Shown here in pieces: positions 7,719 through 15,017 of a DNA stretch of 15,020 nt. The notes under the pieces were generated by a model that had not been told where the DNA came from, searched no databases, and saw only the letters and a list, made by a program, of their open reading frames with translations. Position 1 is the first letter of the stretch, and the number at the start of each line of letters is the position of its first letter. The stretch comes from Galactobacillus timonensis (GTDB lineage: Bacteria > Bacillota_I > Bacilli_A > Erysipelotrichales > Erysipelotrichaceae), in NCBI RefSeq assembly GCF_900240265.1, contig NZ_LT964739.1, positions 1,643,866-1,658,885 on the forward strand, given 5' to 3'. The position numbers and the translations under genes were made by a program.

Positions 7719-7735
7719 AAATCCAAGGGGGATTT
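7719..7735 (+). promoter_or_regulatory. Small hairpin holding the ribosome binding site
   Basis: AAATCC (7719-7724) pairs with GGATTT (7730-7735) around an AAGGG loop, so the Shine-Dalgarno AAGGGGG lies in the loop and 3' arm, five bases before the ATG at 7741. It could tune translation or protect the 5' end of the mRNA. It is only 6 bp long, so its effect is uncertain. Confidence 0.35.
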
Positions 7736-7740
7736 GTGAA

Positions 7741-9408
7741 ATGACGCTATTGAAAAAGACGGCATCGTTTGTTCTGGCAGCGGCAATGCTGGCAGGCTGC
7801 GGATCCGCGGCTTCCACTGCTTCCACCGCCGCCTCCACGACGAGTGCAGCAGCCGCATCTTCAGGATCTGGCAATATTCTGACGATTGCGACGACAAACC
7901 AGCTTTCGACGCTGAATCCGCTGCAGATGAACTGGAACTTTGTTGATATGTATGCGACGAGCCTCGAGTTTCTTCCGCTGGCGGTGCTGGATGACAACTA
8001 TGAATTTACTCCGATGCTGGTGGAGTCGATCACGACTGATGACAATCTGACCTTCCATGTGAAGGTGGCAGACAATGCGGCCTGGTCCGATGGCGAACCT
8101 GTCACTAGTGACGATATCATCTGGACAATTCTGAAGATGACGTCTCCGGCAGTTGCCAATACGCATTTTGACTTCTCCATGATCAAGGGACTGGAGAGCG
8201 GCCTTTCCGAAGAAGGTGCAGACAGTGTCGAAGGTCTTGTCAAGGTAGACGATAAGGATCTGGACATTGTTCTGAACCGGCCGATGGCTCTTTCGACATT
8301 CCTGAACAACCTTGCGACTTGGATCCTGATTCTTCCGAAGCATGCGCTGGAAGATATTCCGGATGATCAGCTGGTGGGCAACGCCTGGTTCAATGCGCCG
8401 ACGGTCGTTTCTGGTCCTTACATGGCAACGGAAGAGGATCTTGCGCATTATGTCACCTACAAGGCAAACGAGAACTACTTCCTCGGCGCTCCTAAGATTG
8501 AGACTGTCAACCTGCAGGTCTATGACGGTTCCTCGGTTCTGGCAGCTCTGCAGACGGGTGATGTTCAGTTCGTTCATCCGGCAATCTGCGATATTCCGTA
8601 TCAGGATCGTGATGCGGTCGAGAATCTCGATGGCTTCGCTGTGACCTATGCGAAGCCGATCACCAATGAGATGACGTTCTTCAACTGCCACAACCTTCCG
8701 GATGTGAATCTGCGCAAGGCGATTGTCGAGGCAATTGATCGTGATACGATCGTTTCTTCGCTGCTGCCGAACAACGGGCAGAGGGGCGATGGCTGGATTC
8801 CGCAGGCGGATACGACATTCTATGATGCAAGCGCCATGGAGACGATTCCGTATGATCCGGAAGATGCCAAGGCGCTGCTTGCCAAGAGCGATTACAATGG
8901 CGAGACTCTGGAGTGGTATGTAAATTCCGGTGACTCGGTTCTGGTCAATGCGGCGACGATTGCGCAGCAGAATCTGCTTGCGGTCGGCATCAACGTTGAG
9001 ATTCAGACGGTTGACTTCGATACGCTGACCGGTCAGATTGCCGGTTCGGATAAATACGACATGTTCTCGGTTCAGTACACGATTACGCCGATTGACTACT
9101 ATGCCGATGTCAACAGTCTGGCAAATGCAGTCTACGGGCCGCAGGAAGACACGGATGAGCCGGAACGCAGCTGGACCGGTGACTTCTACAGCGATGAGTT
9201 CAATGACATTCTGCAGGCGACGCAGACGGCGGATGCGGATCAGCTGAAACAGCTCTACATTCAGATGCAGAACTTTACGGTTGAAAATGTTCCGATGTTC
9301 TCGCTGTATTTCTTGGGCTCGGCCGGTGTGGTTTCCGACCGCCTGAGCAATGCGACACCTTCGTTCTTCGGTGCCTTCAACAATATTCAGGACTGGGAAC
9401 TGAACTGA
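7741..9408 (+). CDS. Peptide-type ABC transporter substrate-binding lipoprotein (SBP_bac_5 family)
   Basis: This 555-residue extracytoplasmic binding protein belongs to the second importer. AAGGGGG precedes the ATG at 7741. The signal peptide MTLLKKTASFVLAAAMLAGC ends in lipobox LAGC with lipidated Cys20, followed by a Ser/Ala/Thr-rich tether to about residue 44. Family features include the early NQLSTLNPL segment (53-61), DNLTFHVKVADNAAWSDGEP (101-120), TVVSGPYMA (221-229), and LRKAIVEAIDRDTIV (324-338) followed by the NNGQRGDGWIPQ loop (344-355). It is well short of the AmiA-like protein and belongs to the Dpp/Nik-sized branch. Its ligand (di- or oligopeptide, or another small solute) cannot be told from sequence. 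It is first gene of the operon, set apart from the ATPase genes by a 126-base gap with a hairpin. Confidence 0.92.
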   Translation: MTLLKKTASFVLAAAMLAGCGSAASTASTAASTTSAAAASSGSGNILTIATTNQLSTLNPLQMNWNFVDMYATSLEFLPLAVLDDNYEFTPMLVESITTDDNLTFHVKVADNAAWSDGEPVTSDDIIWTILKMTSPAVANTHFDFSMIKGLESGLSEEGADSVEGLVKVDDKDLDIVLNRPMALSTFLNNLATWILILPKHALEDIPDDQLVGNAWFNAPTVVSGPYMATEEDLAHYVTYKANENYFLGAPKIETVNLQVYDGSSVLAALQTGDVQFVHPAICDIPYQDRDAVENLDGFAVTYAKPITNEMTFFNCHNLPDVNLRKAIVEAIDRDTIVSSLLPNNGQRGDGWIPQADTTFYDASAMETIPYDPEDAKALLAKSDYNGETLEWYVNSGDSVLVNAATIAQQNLLAVGINVEIQTVDFDTLTGQIAGSDKYDMFSVQYTITPIDYYADVNSLANAVYGPQEDTDEPERSWTGDFYSDEFNDILQATQTADADQLKQLYIQMQNFTVENVPMFSLYFLGSAGVVSDRLSNATPSFFGAFNNIQDWELN

Positions 9409-9449
9409 TTGCAGTTCTTCAGAAAAAATCTCAAATATCATGATGATCG

Positions 9450-9486
9450 GGCAGTGCAGAGTTAGAATGGGCTCTGCACTGTCTTT
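9450..9486 (+). terminator. Intercistronic hairpin, likely leaky terminator or mRNA-end stabiliser
   Basis: GGCAGTGCAGAG (9450-9461) pairs with CTCTGCACTGTC (9472-9483) in a 12-bp stem with one G-U pair and a 10-nt loop, followed only by TTTC. A strong stem with a poor T run fits partial termination or protection of the upstream message. I see no promoter in the rest of the gap, so read-through to the ATPase and permease genes is likely. Confidence 0.6.
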
Positions 9487-9534
9487 CAGATCAGAGCTTC
9501 AGACAGCTGCAGAAAAAGAACTGAGGAATTAGGT

Positions 9535-10521
9535 ATGGATCCTTTGCTGGAAGTAAACGAACTGCGTGTGCGGTTTCGCGATGACTATGGGGAACGCATC
9601 GTTACGGATGACATCTCCTTTGAAGTGATGCCTTCAGAATTTCTGGGCATCGTCGGTGAGTCCGGCTGCGGCAAGAGTGTGACGAATCTGGCCGTGATGG
9701 GACTGCTGCCCAATTCGGCGGCCATTACCCATGGCTCGATTCATTTTGAGGGAAAGGATCTGCTGGCACTGAGCGATTCGAAACTGGACGCGATCCGGGG
9801 CAAGGATCTGTGCATGGTGTATCAGGATGCGCTGACGTCGCTGGATCCGGTGTTTACGATCGGTTCGCAGCTGCGGGAAACGATCGCTGCCCACCTGACG
9901 AAGGAACGGAAGCAGGCGAAGGAGCTTGCGCTTGCGGTGCTGAAGGATGTCGGCCTCGAGGACGGGGAGCGGATTCTGAGTATGTATCCCCATGAGCTTT
10001 CCGGCGGCATGCGGCAGAGAGTGATGATCGCGATGGCGCTGGTATGCCATCCGCGGCTGCTGATTGCGGATGAGCCGACGACGGCGCTTGATGTGACTAT
10101 CCAGGCGGAAATCATGGGGATGCTTGGCAGGATTCAGAAGGAAACTTCGATGGCCATGGTCCTGATTACGCATGATATCGGTCTGATTGCCCAGACGGCG
10201 GACCGGGTGCTGGTGATGTATGCGGGACAGATCGTGGAAGAGGCGGATGTTCATGAGCTGTTCCATCATCCTTCGCATCCCTATACAAGGATGCTGCTGG
10301 CGAGTGTGCCGGAAATATCGACGCGCAAGGACCGGCGTCTTGTGAATATTCAGGGTACAGTTCCGCAGGATTATACCCATATTGAGGGCTGCCGCTATGC
10401 GAGCCGCTGTCCGTTTGCCAGCGCGCAGTGCGCTCAGAAACAGGCAATGGTCGCAGTTGAGAAAGGTCATCTTGCACGGTGCTATCGGGCGAAGGAGTTT
10501 TACAGTCATGACGGAGACTAA
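9535..10521 (+). CDS. Peptide-type ABC transporter ATPase, OppD/DppD-like
   Basis: This 328-residue cytoplasmic ATPase belongs to the second importer. The ATG at 9535 follows a GAGG/TTAGG purine stretch. It has Walker A GESGCGKS (41-48), Q-loop YQDALTSLDPV, signature LSGGMRQR (155-162), Walker B LLIADEP (175-181), and H-loop LITHDIGLIAQTADRV. The C-terminal oligopeptide/dipeptide extension has GCRYASRCPFASAQC with cysteines 286, 292, 299 and a fourth at 316. This is the cluster typical of OppD/DppD proteins and proposed to bind an Fe-S centre. The Ami-type ATPases upstream lack it. The gene overlaps the next by 14 bases. Confidence 0.94.
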   Translation: MDPLLEVNELRVRFRDDYGERIVTDDISFEVMPSEFLGIVGESGCGKSVTNLAVMGLLPNSAAITHGSIHFEGKDLLALSDSKLDAIRGKDLCMVYQDALTSLDPVFTIGSQLRETIAAHLTKERKQAKELALAVLKDVGLEDGERILSMYPHELSGGMRQRVMIAMALVCHPRLLIADEPTTALDVTIQAEIMGMLGRIQKETSMAMVLITHDIGLIAQTADRVLVMYAGQIVEEADVHELFHHPSHPYTRMLLASVPEISTRKDRRLVNIQGTVPQDYTHIEGCRYASRCPFASAQCAQKQAMVAVEKGHLARCYRAKEFYSHDGD

Positions 10522-11515
10522 ACCGCTGCTTTCAGTGCGCGGGCTGAAGAAATATTTTCCGCAGGAGAGTTCAAAACTGTTCGGAAAGAAGAGCTATCTG
10601 AAGGCCGTGGACGGTATTGATTTTGATCTTTATGAAGGAGAAACCGTGGGCCTTGTCGGTGAGTCGGGCTGCGGCAAGTCGACGACGGCGCGCATTCTTG
10701 CCGGGATCGAAACGCCCAGTGAAGGGTCTGCCTTCTATCGGGGCAAGGATCTGTTCACGATGACAAAGGCGGAAAAAGCTGCGATCCGTACCGAGATCCA
10801 GATGATCTTTCAGGACAACTACGCTTCGCTGAATCCGCGCCGACGTGTGTATGACATTCTGGTGGAGCCGCTGCTGTATCATCATCGCATTACGAAGGAT
10901 CAGGCAGATGCGAAGGTGCAGGAGCTGCTGGATATGGTTGGTCTGCCACAGAATGCGTCGGAGCGGTATCCGCAGGAATTCTCCGGCGGCCAGCGGCAGC
11001 GTATTTCGATTGCCAGGGCTCTGGCTCTGGAGCCGAAGGTGTTGATCTGCGATGAGCCGGTATCGGCGCTGGATGTTTCGATTCAGGCACAGATCCTGAA
11101 TCTCTTGAAGGATCTGCAGGAGCGGCTCGGGGTCAGTTATCTTTTCATTGCGCACGGTCTTGGCGCGGTACATTACATCAGTGATGAGATCGATGTGATG
11201 TATCTGGGAAAGATTGTGGAAGCTGGCGCGGAGGAGGATGTGTTTCTGCATCCGCTGCATCCCTATACGCAGCTGCTGATTGCGGCGGTTCCGGCGGTGG
11301 ATCCGGATCATCGTACGCTGCTGAAGGCGAACATGGGCGGTGAGGTGCCGCTGTCCGGTGCCACCGGTACGGGCTGCTCGTTTGCGCCAAGATGTCCCTT
11401 TGCGACGGAGCGCTGCTATCGTGAGTGTCCGAAGATGAAGGAGGCACTGGATTCTGCCGGCGGCAGGCATCAGGTGGCATGTTTCCATGTGGAAGAGGGG
11501 CAGGAAAATGGCTAA
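10508..11515 (+). CDS. Peptide-type ABC transporter ATPase, OppF/DppF-like
   Basis: This 335-residue partner ATPase starts at ATG 10508, inside the end of the previous gene, with AAGGAG at 10492-10497. The upstream in-frame ATG at 10382 would add 42 non-homologous residues. It has Walker A GESGCGKS (51-58), Q-loop IFQDNYASLNPR, signature FSGGQRQR (158-165), and Walker B VLICDEP (178-184) with SALDVS. The C-terminal cysteines (290, 296, 303, 307, 325) lie in GCSFAPRCPF and what follows. One oddity is the H-loop, which reads FIAHGLGAVHY where relatives normally have AHDLxVV: the switch histidine is kept but the following Asp is Gly. It should still hydrolyse ATP, although the change near the switch deserves a check. 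Confidence 0.93.
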   Translation: MTETKPLLSVRGLKKYFPQESSKLFGKKSYLKAVDGIDFDLYEGETVGLVGESGCGKSTTARILAGIETPSEGSAFYRGKDLFTMTKAEKAAIRTEIQMIFQDNYASLNPRRRVYDILVEPLLYHHRITKDQADAKVQELLDMVGLPQNASERYPQEFSGGQRQRISIARALALEPKVLICDEPVSALDVSIQAQILNLLKDLQERLGVSYLFIAHGLGAVHYISDEIDVMYLGKIVEAGAEEDVFLHPLHPYTQLLIAAVPAVDPDHRTLLKANMGGEVPLSGATGTGCSFAPRCPFATERCYRECPKMKEALDSAGGRHQVACFHVEEGQENG

Positions 11516-12452
11516 ATATCTTCTGAAGCGTATTCTTGTCGCTCTTGTGACATTGATTGGCATTACGGTGATCGATTACTGGTTGATGAATCTCGCCGGG
11601 GATCCGGTAAAAATGATGGCGGGTCCGAAGGCAAATGCGGCGGCTCTGGCTTTGAAGGCCGAGGAACTTGGCATGGATCAGCCGGTGATTGTGCGTTATT
11701 TCCGCTGGCTGAGTGCAGTTTTGCATGGAGATCTTGGGATTTCGTACAAGAGCTATGAGGCGGTGTCGGATATGATCGCCTCACACCTTGGCCCGACCCT
11801 GGCATTGATGGGTACGGCGCTGCTGGTGAGTCTTGCGATTGCGGTGTTCTTCGGTATCTACAGTGCTGTTCATCAGCATACGAAGCGTGACTATGTCATT
11901 GTTTCGCTGGCATTTTTCGGTCAAAGTGTTCCGGGCTTCTTTCTGGCGCTTGTGCTGGTCTATGTGTTTTCGATCCGGCTGGGCTGGCTGCCAAGTTCCG
12001 GGATGCGTCAGCTGGGAACGGCGGGCAGCGGCATTCAGGGAAGGTATATGGTGCTTCCGGTACTGGTGCTTGCGCTGAGCGAAGCCGGCAACAACATCCG
12101 CTATATTCGTTCTTCGATGCTGGAGATTCTGAACAGGGACTATATGCGTACGGCCAAAGGCAAGGGCATTGGTCATTTTCTTACCATCTACAAGCATGGT
12201 CTGCGCAATGCGTTGATTCCGATCATTACGGTCATCGGCATGGAGATTCCGGCGATGTTCGGCGGCTCGATCATTGTGGAGGAGATCTTCTCGTGGCCGG
12301 GGTTGGGGCTGATGACGATGAGTGCGGTGCTGAGCCGGGATGTGCCTGTGATCATGGGGTCGTGTCTTCTGTCGGCAGTTGTCGTTCTTGTGAGCAACCT
12401 TGTGGTGGATATTCTGTATGCGCTGGCGGATCCGACGATCCGTCTGCAGTGA
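11508..12452 (+). CDS. Peptide-type ABC transporter permease, DppB/OppB-like
   Basis: This 314-residue permease is of ordinary DppB length, without the extra domain of the AmiC-like protein. ATG 11508 overlaps the upstream stop by 8 bases and follows AGAGGGGCAGG. MAKYLLKRILVALVTLIGITV gives the first helix. The family block EELGMDQPVIVRYFRW (52-67) and HGDLGISY (73-80) follows, then helices near 97-120, 129-155 and 181-200. The EAA loop DYMRTAKGKGIGHF (211-224) continues into HGLRNALIPII (230-240). The signature FSWPGLG (261-267) and the C-terminal ALADPTIRL are as in DppB/OppB. It pairs with the next gene product in the membrane. Confidence 0.94.
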   Translation: MAKYLLKRILVALVTLIGITVIDYWLMNLAGDPVKMMAGPKANAAALALKAEELGMDQPVIVRYFRWLSAVLHGDLGISYKSYEAVSDMIASHLGPTLALMGTALLVSLAIAVFFGIYSAVHQHTKRDYVIVSLAFFGQSVPGFFLALVLVYVFSIRLGWLPSSGMRQLGTAGSGIQGRYMVLPVLVLALSEAGNNIRYIRSSMLEILNRDYMRTAKGKGIGHFLTIYKHGLRNALIPIITVIGMEIPAMFGGSIIVEEIFSWPGLGLMTMSAVLSRDVPVIMGSCLLSAVVVLVSNLVVDILYALADPTIRLQ

Positions 12453-12462
12453 GGTGCGCATC

Positions 12463-13314
12463 ATGCATGAAAGATACTGGAAGATGGTATGGCGGCGTTT
12501 CAAGCGCCATAAGGCGGCTTACGTTTCGCTGTGGATTCTGGGAATTCTGGTGGTGCTGGCCGTGCTGGCGCCGGTGATTGCGCCTTATGATCCCAATGCG
12601 ATTGATCCGGCGGCGTTTTCGGCTGGACCGAGTGCTGCCCATCTGTTAGGGACGGATTCGATTGGCCGTGATGTGCTGAGCCGTCTGCTGTATGGTACGC
12701 AGGTGTCGCTGACGGTCGGCATTCTTTCTACACTGCTTGCGACGGGCATCGGTGTTGTTCTGGGCTTGCTGGCCGGGTATTTCGGCGGCACCGTGGATCA
12801 GGTGATCATGCGGTTTACGGACATGATCATGTCGTTTCCGTATATTCTTCTGATTCTGGTGGCCGGTGTGATCTTTCAGCCGGGCATGTGGACGATCATT
12901 CTGATTCTCGGCTTTGTGGACTGGCCCGGAGTGGCGCGGCTGGTGCGGGGCAGCGTGCTCAATCTCAAGGAACAGGATTTTGTGCACAGTGCGGAGATTG
13001 AAGGAATGTCGCGGATGCACATTCTGTTCAAGGAAATTCTCCCGAACTGCGTGGCTCCGATTCTGATCTTCGCTTCGGGTGTCATGGCGATTTCGATTCT
13101 TGATGAGGCGAGCCTGAGCTTTCTTGGCATGGGCATTCAGCCGCCGATGGCTTCGCTTGGCAATATGCTGAACGGGGCGCAGTCACTGACTGTACTGACG
13201 TCGCTGCCGTGGCTGTGGGTTCCGCCGGGAGTCGTAATCATTCTGCTGGTCATCTGCACGAATTTTGTCGGTGACGGGATCCGCGATGCGGTCGATCCTT
13301 CTTCGGTTCAATAG
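12463..13314 (+). CDS. Peptide-type ABC transporter permease, DppC/OppC-like
   Basis: This 283-residue second permease starts at ATG 12463, 10 bases after the upstream stop, with GAGGTG at 12451-12456. The product starts MHERYWKMVWRRFKRHKAAY, then helix 1 (21-41), the hallmark LGTDSIGRDVLSRLLYGTQ (62-80), and helices near 83-107 and 127-150. The EAA loop covers DFVHSAEIEGMSRMHILFKE (172-191), and SLSFLGMGIQPP (217-228) and DGIRDAVDP close the protein. In the EAA loop the usual Ala-x-Ala-x-Gly is AEIEG, a mild departure. It is last gene of the operon. No terminator lies between its stop and the IS30 element 40 bases on, only an A-rich tract with short AAAACAG repeats. Confidence 0.93.
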   Translation: MHERYWKMVWRRFKRHKAAYVSLWILGILVVLAVLAPVIAPYDPNAIDPAAFSAGPSAAHLLGTDSIGRDVLSRLLYGTQVSLTVGILSTLLATGIGVVLGLLAGYFGGTVDQVIMRFTDMIMSFPYILLILVAGVIFQPGMWTIILILGFVDWPGVARLVRGSVLNLKEQDFVHSAEIEGMSRMHILFKEILPNCVAPILIFASGVMAISILDEASLSFLGMGIQPPMASLGNMLNGAQSLTVLTSLPWLWVPPGVVIILLVICTNFVGDGIRDAVDPSSVQ

Positions 13315-13354
13315 GGGAACAAAGACAAAACAGGAAAACAGAAAACAGAAAACG

Positions 13355-13383
13355 CTGAAGTGAAAAGTTAAATTCCACTTCAG
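13355..13383 (+). repeat. IS30 left terminal inverted repeat
   Basis: The 29 bases run from CTGAAGTG to CACTTCAG and are identical to the reverse complement of 14989-15017. The repeat is itself an imperfect palindrome with 8-bp arms around a 13-nt centre. Confidence 0.93.
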
Positions 13384-13410
13384 AAGATCGGTGGAAATTA
13401 ATCTTACAGA

Positions 13411-13453
13411 AGCGATGAACAGAGGAAAATTTGGCTCTGCGTCATCGCTTTTT
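13411..13453 (+). terminator. Two-step hairpin with T run inside the IS left end
   Basis: AGCGATGA (13411-13418) pairs with TCATCGCT (13442-13449), and inside it CAGAG (13420-13424) pairs with CTCTG (13435-13439); TTTT follows. An outer pair GTGGAAAT (13391-13398) and ATTTCCAC (13460-13467) brackets the whole. The T run is on the plus strand only, so it would stop transcripts entering from the permease operon, which otherwise lacks a terminator before the IS. Confidence 0.65.
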
Positions 13454-13512
13454 GCTTGTATTTCCACTTTTTTGACCCCAGAATATAAGTGTAAAGAGAT
13501 CTAAAGAGACGC

Positions 13513-13542
13513 ATTGAAAACCAGTGAACTTTTAGCAGTTCA
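13513..13542 (-). terminator. Weak hairpin after the transposase gene
   Basis: On the minus strand TGAACT (13542-13537) pairs with AGTTCA (13530-13525) over a 6-nt loop, followed by CTGGTTTTC. The stem is only 6 bp and the T run short, so termination of the transposase mRNA here is tentative. Confidence 0.25.
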
Positions 13543-13591
13543 TTGTCGTGAAAGAGTAATATCCACTGGCGGATCGACGGCTTTCGCTAAA

Positions 13592-14875
13592 TTATCGTAT
13601 CTTTAGAACGTATGGCTTCAGAATCACTTCGTCTGGATTTGAAATGTTTTGAAGCCCAAATTCATAGAATTTCTTTGCCGTTGCCGGGCTAAGAAATTCA
13701 AGGAGCTGAAAGGATGATTTTCCATTCAGCTTTTCTTTTAGGTAAGAATCGATATTTGATGAAATGATATTGCATGCATACTGATCGATAACACCAATCG
13801 CTTTCAGATCGCATTCCTTGGAACAGATTTCCCGAAGAAGCAGGTGCACGTTCTCGAGAGAGCCTTTCTGCCATGAAGCCATCGGGTCACAGAAGAACAT
13901 CCTTGTCCTTCGAGTTCCGCCGGATCTGATTTCATCCTGGTTGGCGCATGTAAATTCTGTGCCTCGGTCTGTCTTAAGAACTTCAACTTCCTTGTTGAAC
14001 AAATCATGTCCAAGGATTTCATCAAGAAGATTAATACCTGCAAGCATATTGAGCGATGTTTTCGTTTCGTGATACAGGCAGAGCAGCAGATCGTAACGGA
14101 GAAACTTGAAGGTTTGAATGAATGGACCATTGGTTGGATCGTTATATACGGTATCCATCTGTACAACCCGGGCATAAGGATTTGCGTACATGTATTCGTC
14201 GTATTCCTTACTGGTCCGGCCTTTCGTATAGGAAAGATCTTTGCGAGGCTTAAACTGCCGCTTTTTGGAGGGGACTCTTCTCACCTGCTTTTTCAGATCA
14301 AGACAGTTGATGGGAATACCGGCTTCTGTAAACACACCGGTTTCGATATATGTATAAATAGTTTTTTCGCTCAGGCCGATCTCCGGATGGGCTTCCAGGA
14401 TAGCGTAAACGGATTGTCCTTTATCAAGCAGGGGCTTGATCAGCTCACCGAGTTCCCGTATCGTGCTTGCCGTGGCGTTAACACCAGCCCGCGATTCCAC
14501 GAGGGTATCACGGTAAGCAGAGTGCGCATGATCGGCATAATATCTGAACTTATCAAATCGACAGCTGCTGTATTTCGAGCACCCGTTGCAGGCCCCGGGG
14601 GAACGATCTCTTCTGGTACAGGTGAATTGAACATAGCCCTGGCATTGAATTGTGCAGATCCTGTTGAACCTGCAATGTGCATAGGAGGCACATTCAAGAG
14701 GAAGCCTGCACTTGTATGTAAGCTCCCTGTGCAGCTTAATCTCTTTGCCGATTGTAGACTTATCCTTGCCGAGAAGATCAGCCATGGTTTTCTTACTGGA
14801 TCCATTTTCGATGCCTTTTTGAATGATCTGACGATCGCCAAAAGTAAGATGCGATTGTTTATTGGCGGCTTCCAT
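13592..14875 (-). CDS. IS30-family transposase
   Basis: This 427-residue DDE transposase cuts and joins the element ends. AAAGGAGG lies just upstream of the ATG (14880-14887 on the plus strand). The N-terminal helix-turn-helix covers SHLTFGDRQIIQKGIENGSS, then MADLLGKDKSTIGKEI (31-46), as in IS30 proteins. A region with nine cysteines (56, 62, 68, 74, 78, 86, 96, 99, 105) follows, seen in Bacillota members and possibly metal-binding. The catalytic core has Asp241 (VVQMDTVYN), Asp303 (LKTDRGTEF) and Glu341 (GSLENVHLLLREI), which fits the D-D-E triad with 37 residues between the last two. The reading frame is uninterrupted, so the element may still move. The Glu motif GSLEN departs from the common GTNEN. 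Confidence 0.95.
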   Translation of the reverse strand: MEAANKQSHLTFGDRQIIQKGIENGSSKKTMADLLGKDKSTIGKEIKLHRELTYKCRLPLECASYAHCRFNRICTIQCQGYVQFTCTRRDRSPGACNGCSKYSSCRFDKFRYYADHAHSAYRDTLVESRAGVNATASTIRELGELIKPLLDKGQSVYAILEAHPEIGLSEKTIYTYIETGVFTEAGIPINCLDLKKQVRRVPSKKRQFKPRKDLSYTKGRTSKEYDEYMYANPYARVVQMDTVYNDPTNGPFIQTFKFLRYDLLLCLYHETKTSLNMLAGINLLDEILGHDLFNKEVEVLKTDRGTEFTCANQDEIRSGGTRRTRMFFCDPMASWQKGSLENVHLLLREICSKECDLKAIGVIDQYACNIISSNIDSYLKEKLNGKSSFQLLEFLSPATAKKFYEFGLQNISNPDEVILKPYVLKIR

Positions 14876-14988
14876 ATAGGAACCTCCTTTCGTGAAGAAG
14901 CCGTCGACCCTACGAATATGATACAGGGAGAATGAAGGATTTAATTCAACTGGAAGTTACTGAAAGACATACTTCTACTTAGCACTCC

Positions 14989-15017
14989 CTGAAGTGGAAT
15001 TTAACTTTTCACTTCAG
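14989..15017 (-). repeat. IS30 right terminal inverted repeat
   Basis: Exact reverse complement of 13355-13383 over all 29 bases. Three bases of flanking sequence (AGA) remain before the window ends. Confidence 0.93.

Larger units (their letters stand above)
13355..15017 (-). mobile_element. Complete IS30-family insertion sequence (1663 bp)
   Basis: Perfect 29-bp inverted repeats at 13355-13383 and 14989-15017 bracket an intact IS30-type transposase on the minus strand. Element and repeat lengths fit the family. The bases just outside (ACG left, AGA right) are not a clear 2-3 bp target duplication. The 208 bases between the left repeat and the transposase stop hold a nested stem-loop. The 113 bases between the right repeat and the transposase start hold the RBS and presumably the transposase promoter. 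Confidence 0.9.

Noticed and set aside
6443..7897. Minus-strand open frame of 484 codons across the AmiF-like gene, its terminator and the next gene start
   Set aside because: In register with the AmiF-like gene, and it spans a terminator, promoter and two gene ends, which a real gene would not.
7861..9441. Open frame of 526 codons on the minus strand opposite the second binding protein
   Set aside because: Same register effect from codon choice; no domain, and no ribosome binding site that would support it over the clear lipoprotein gene.
13321..13354. AAAACAG short tandem repeats before the IS as a CRISPR-like or functional repeat
   Set aside because: Only a few 7-8 base units without spacers; low-complexity A-rich sequence. 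No CRISPR array is present anywhere in the window.
14006..14935. Plus-strand open frame of 309 codons opposite the IS30 transposase
   Set aside because: Codon-register shadow of a transposase with an intact catalytic triad; no family resemblance.
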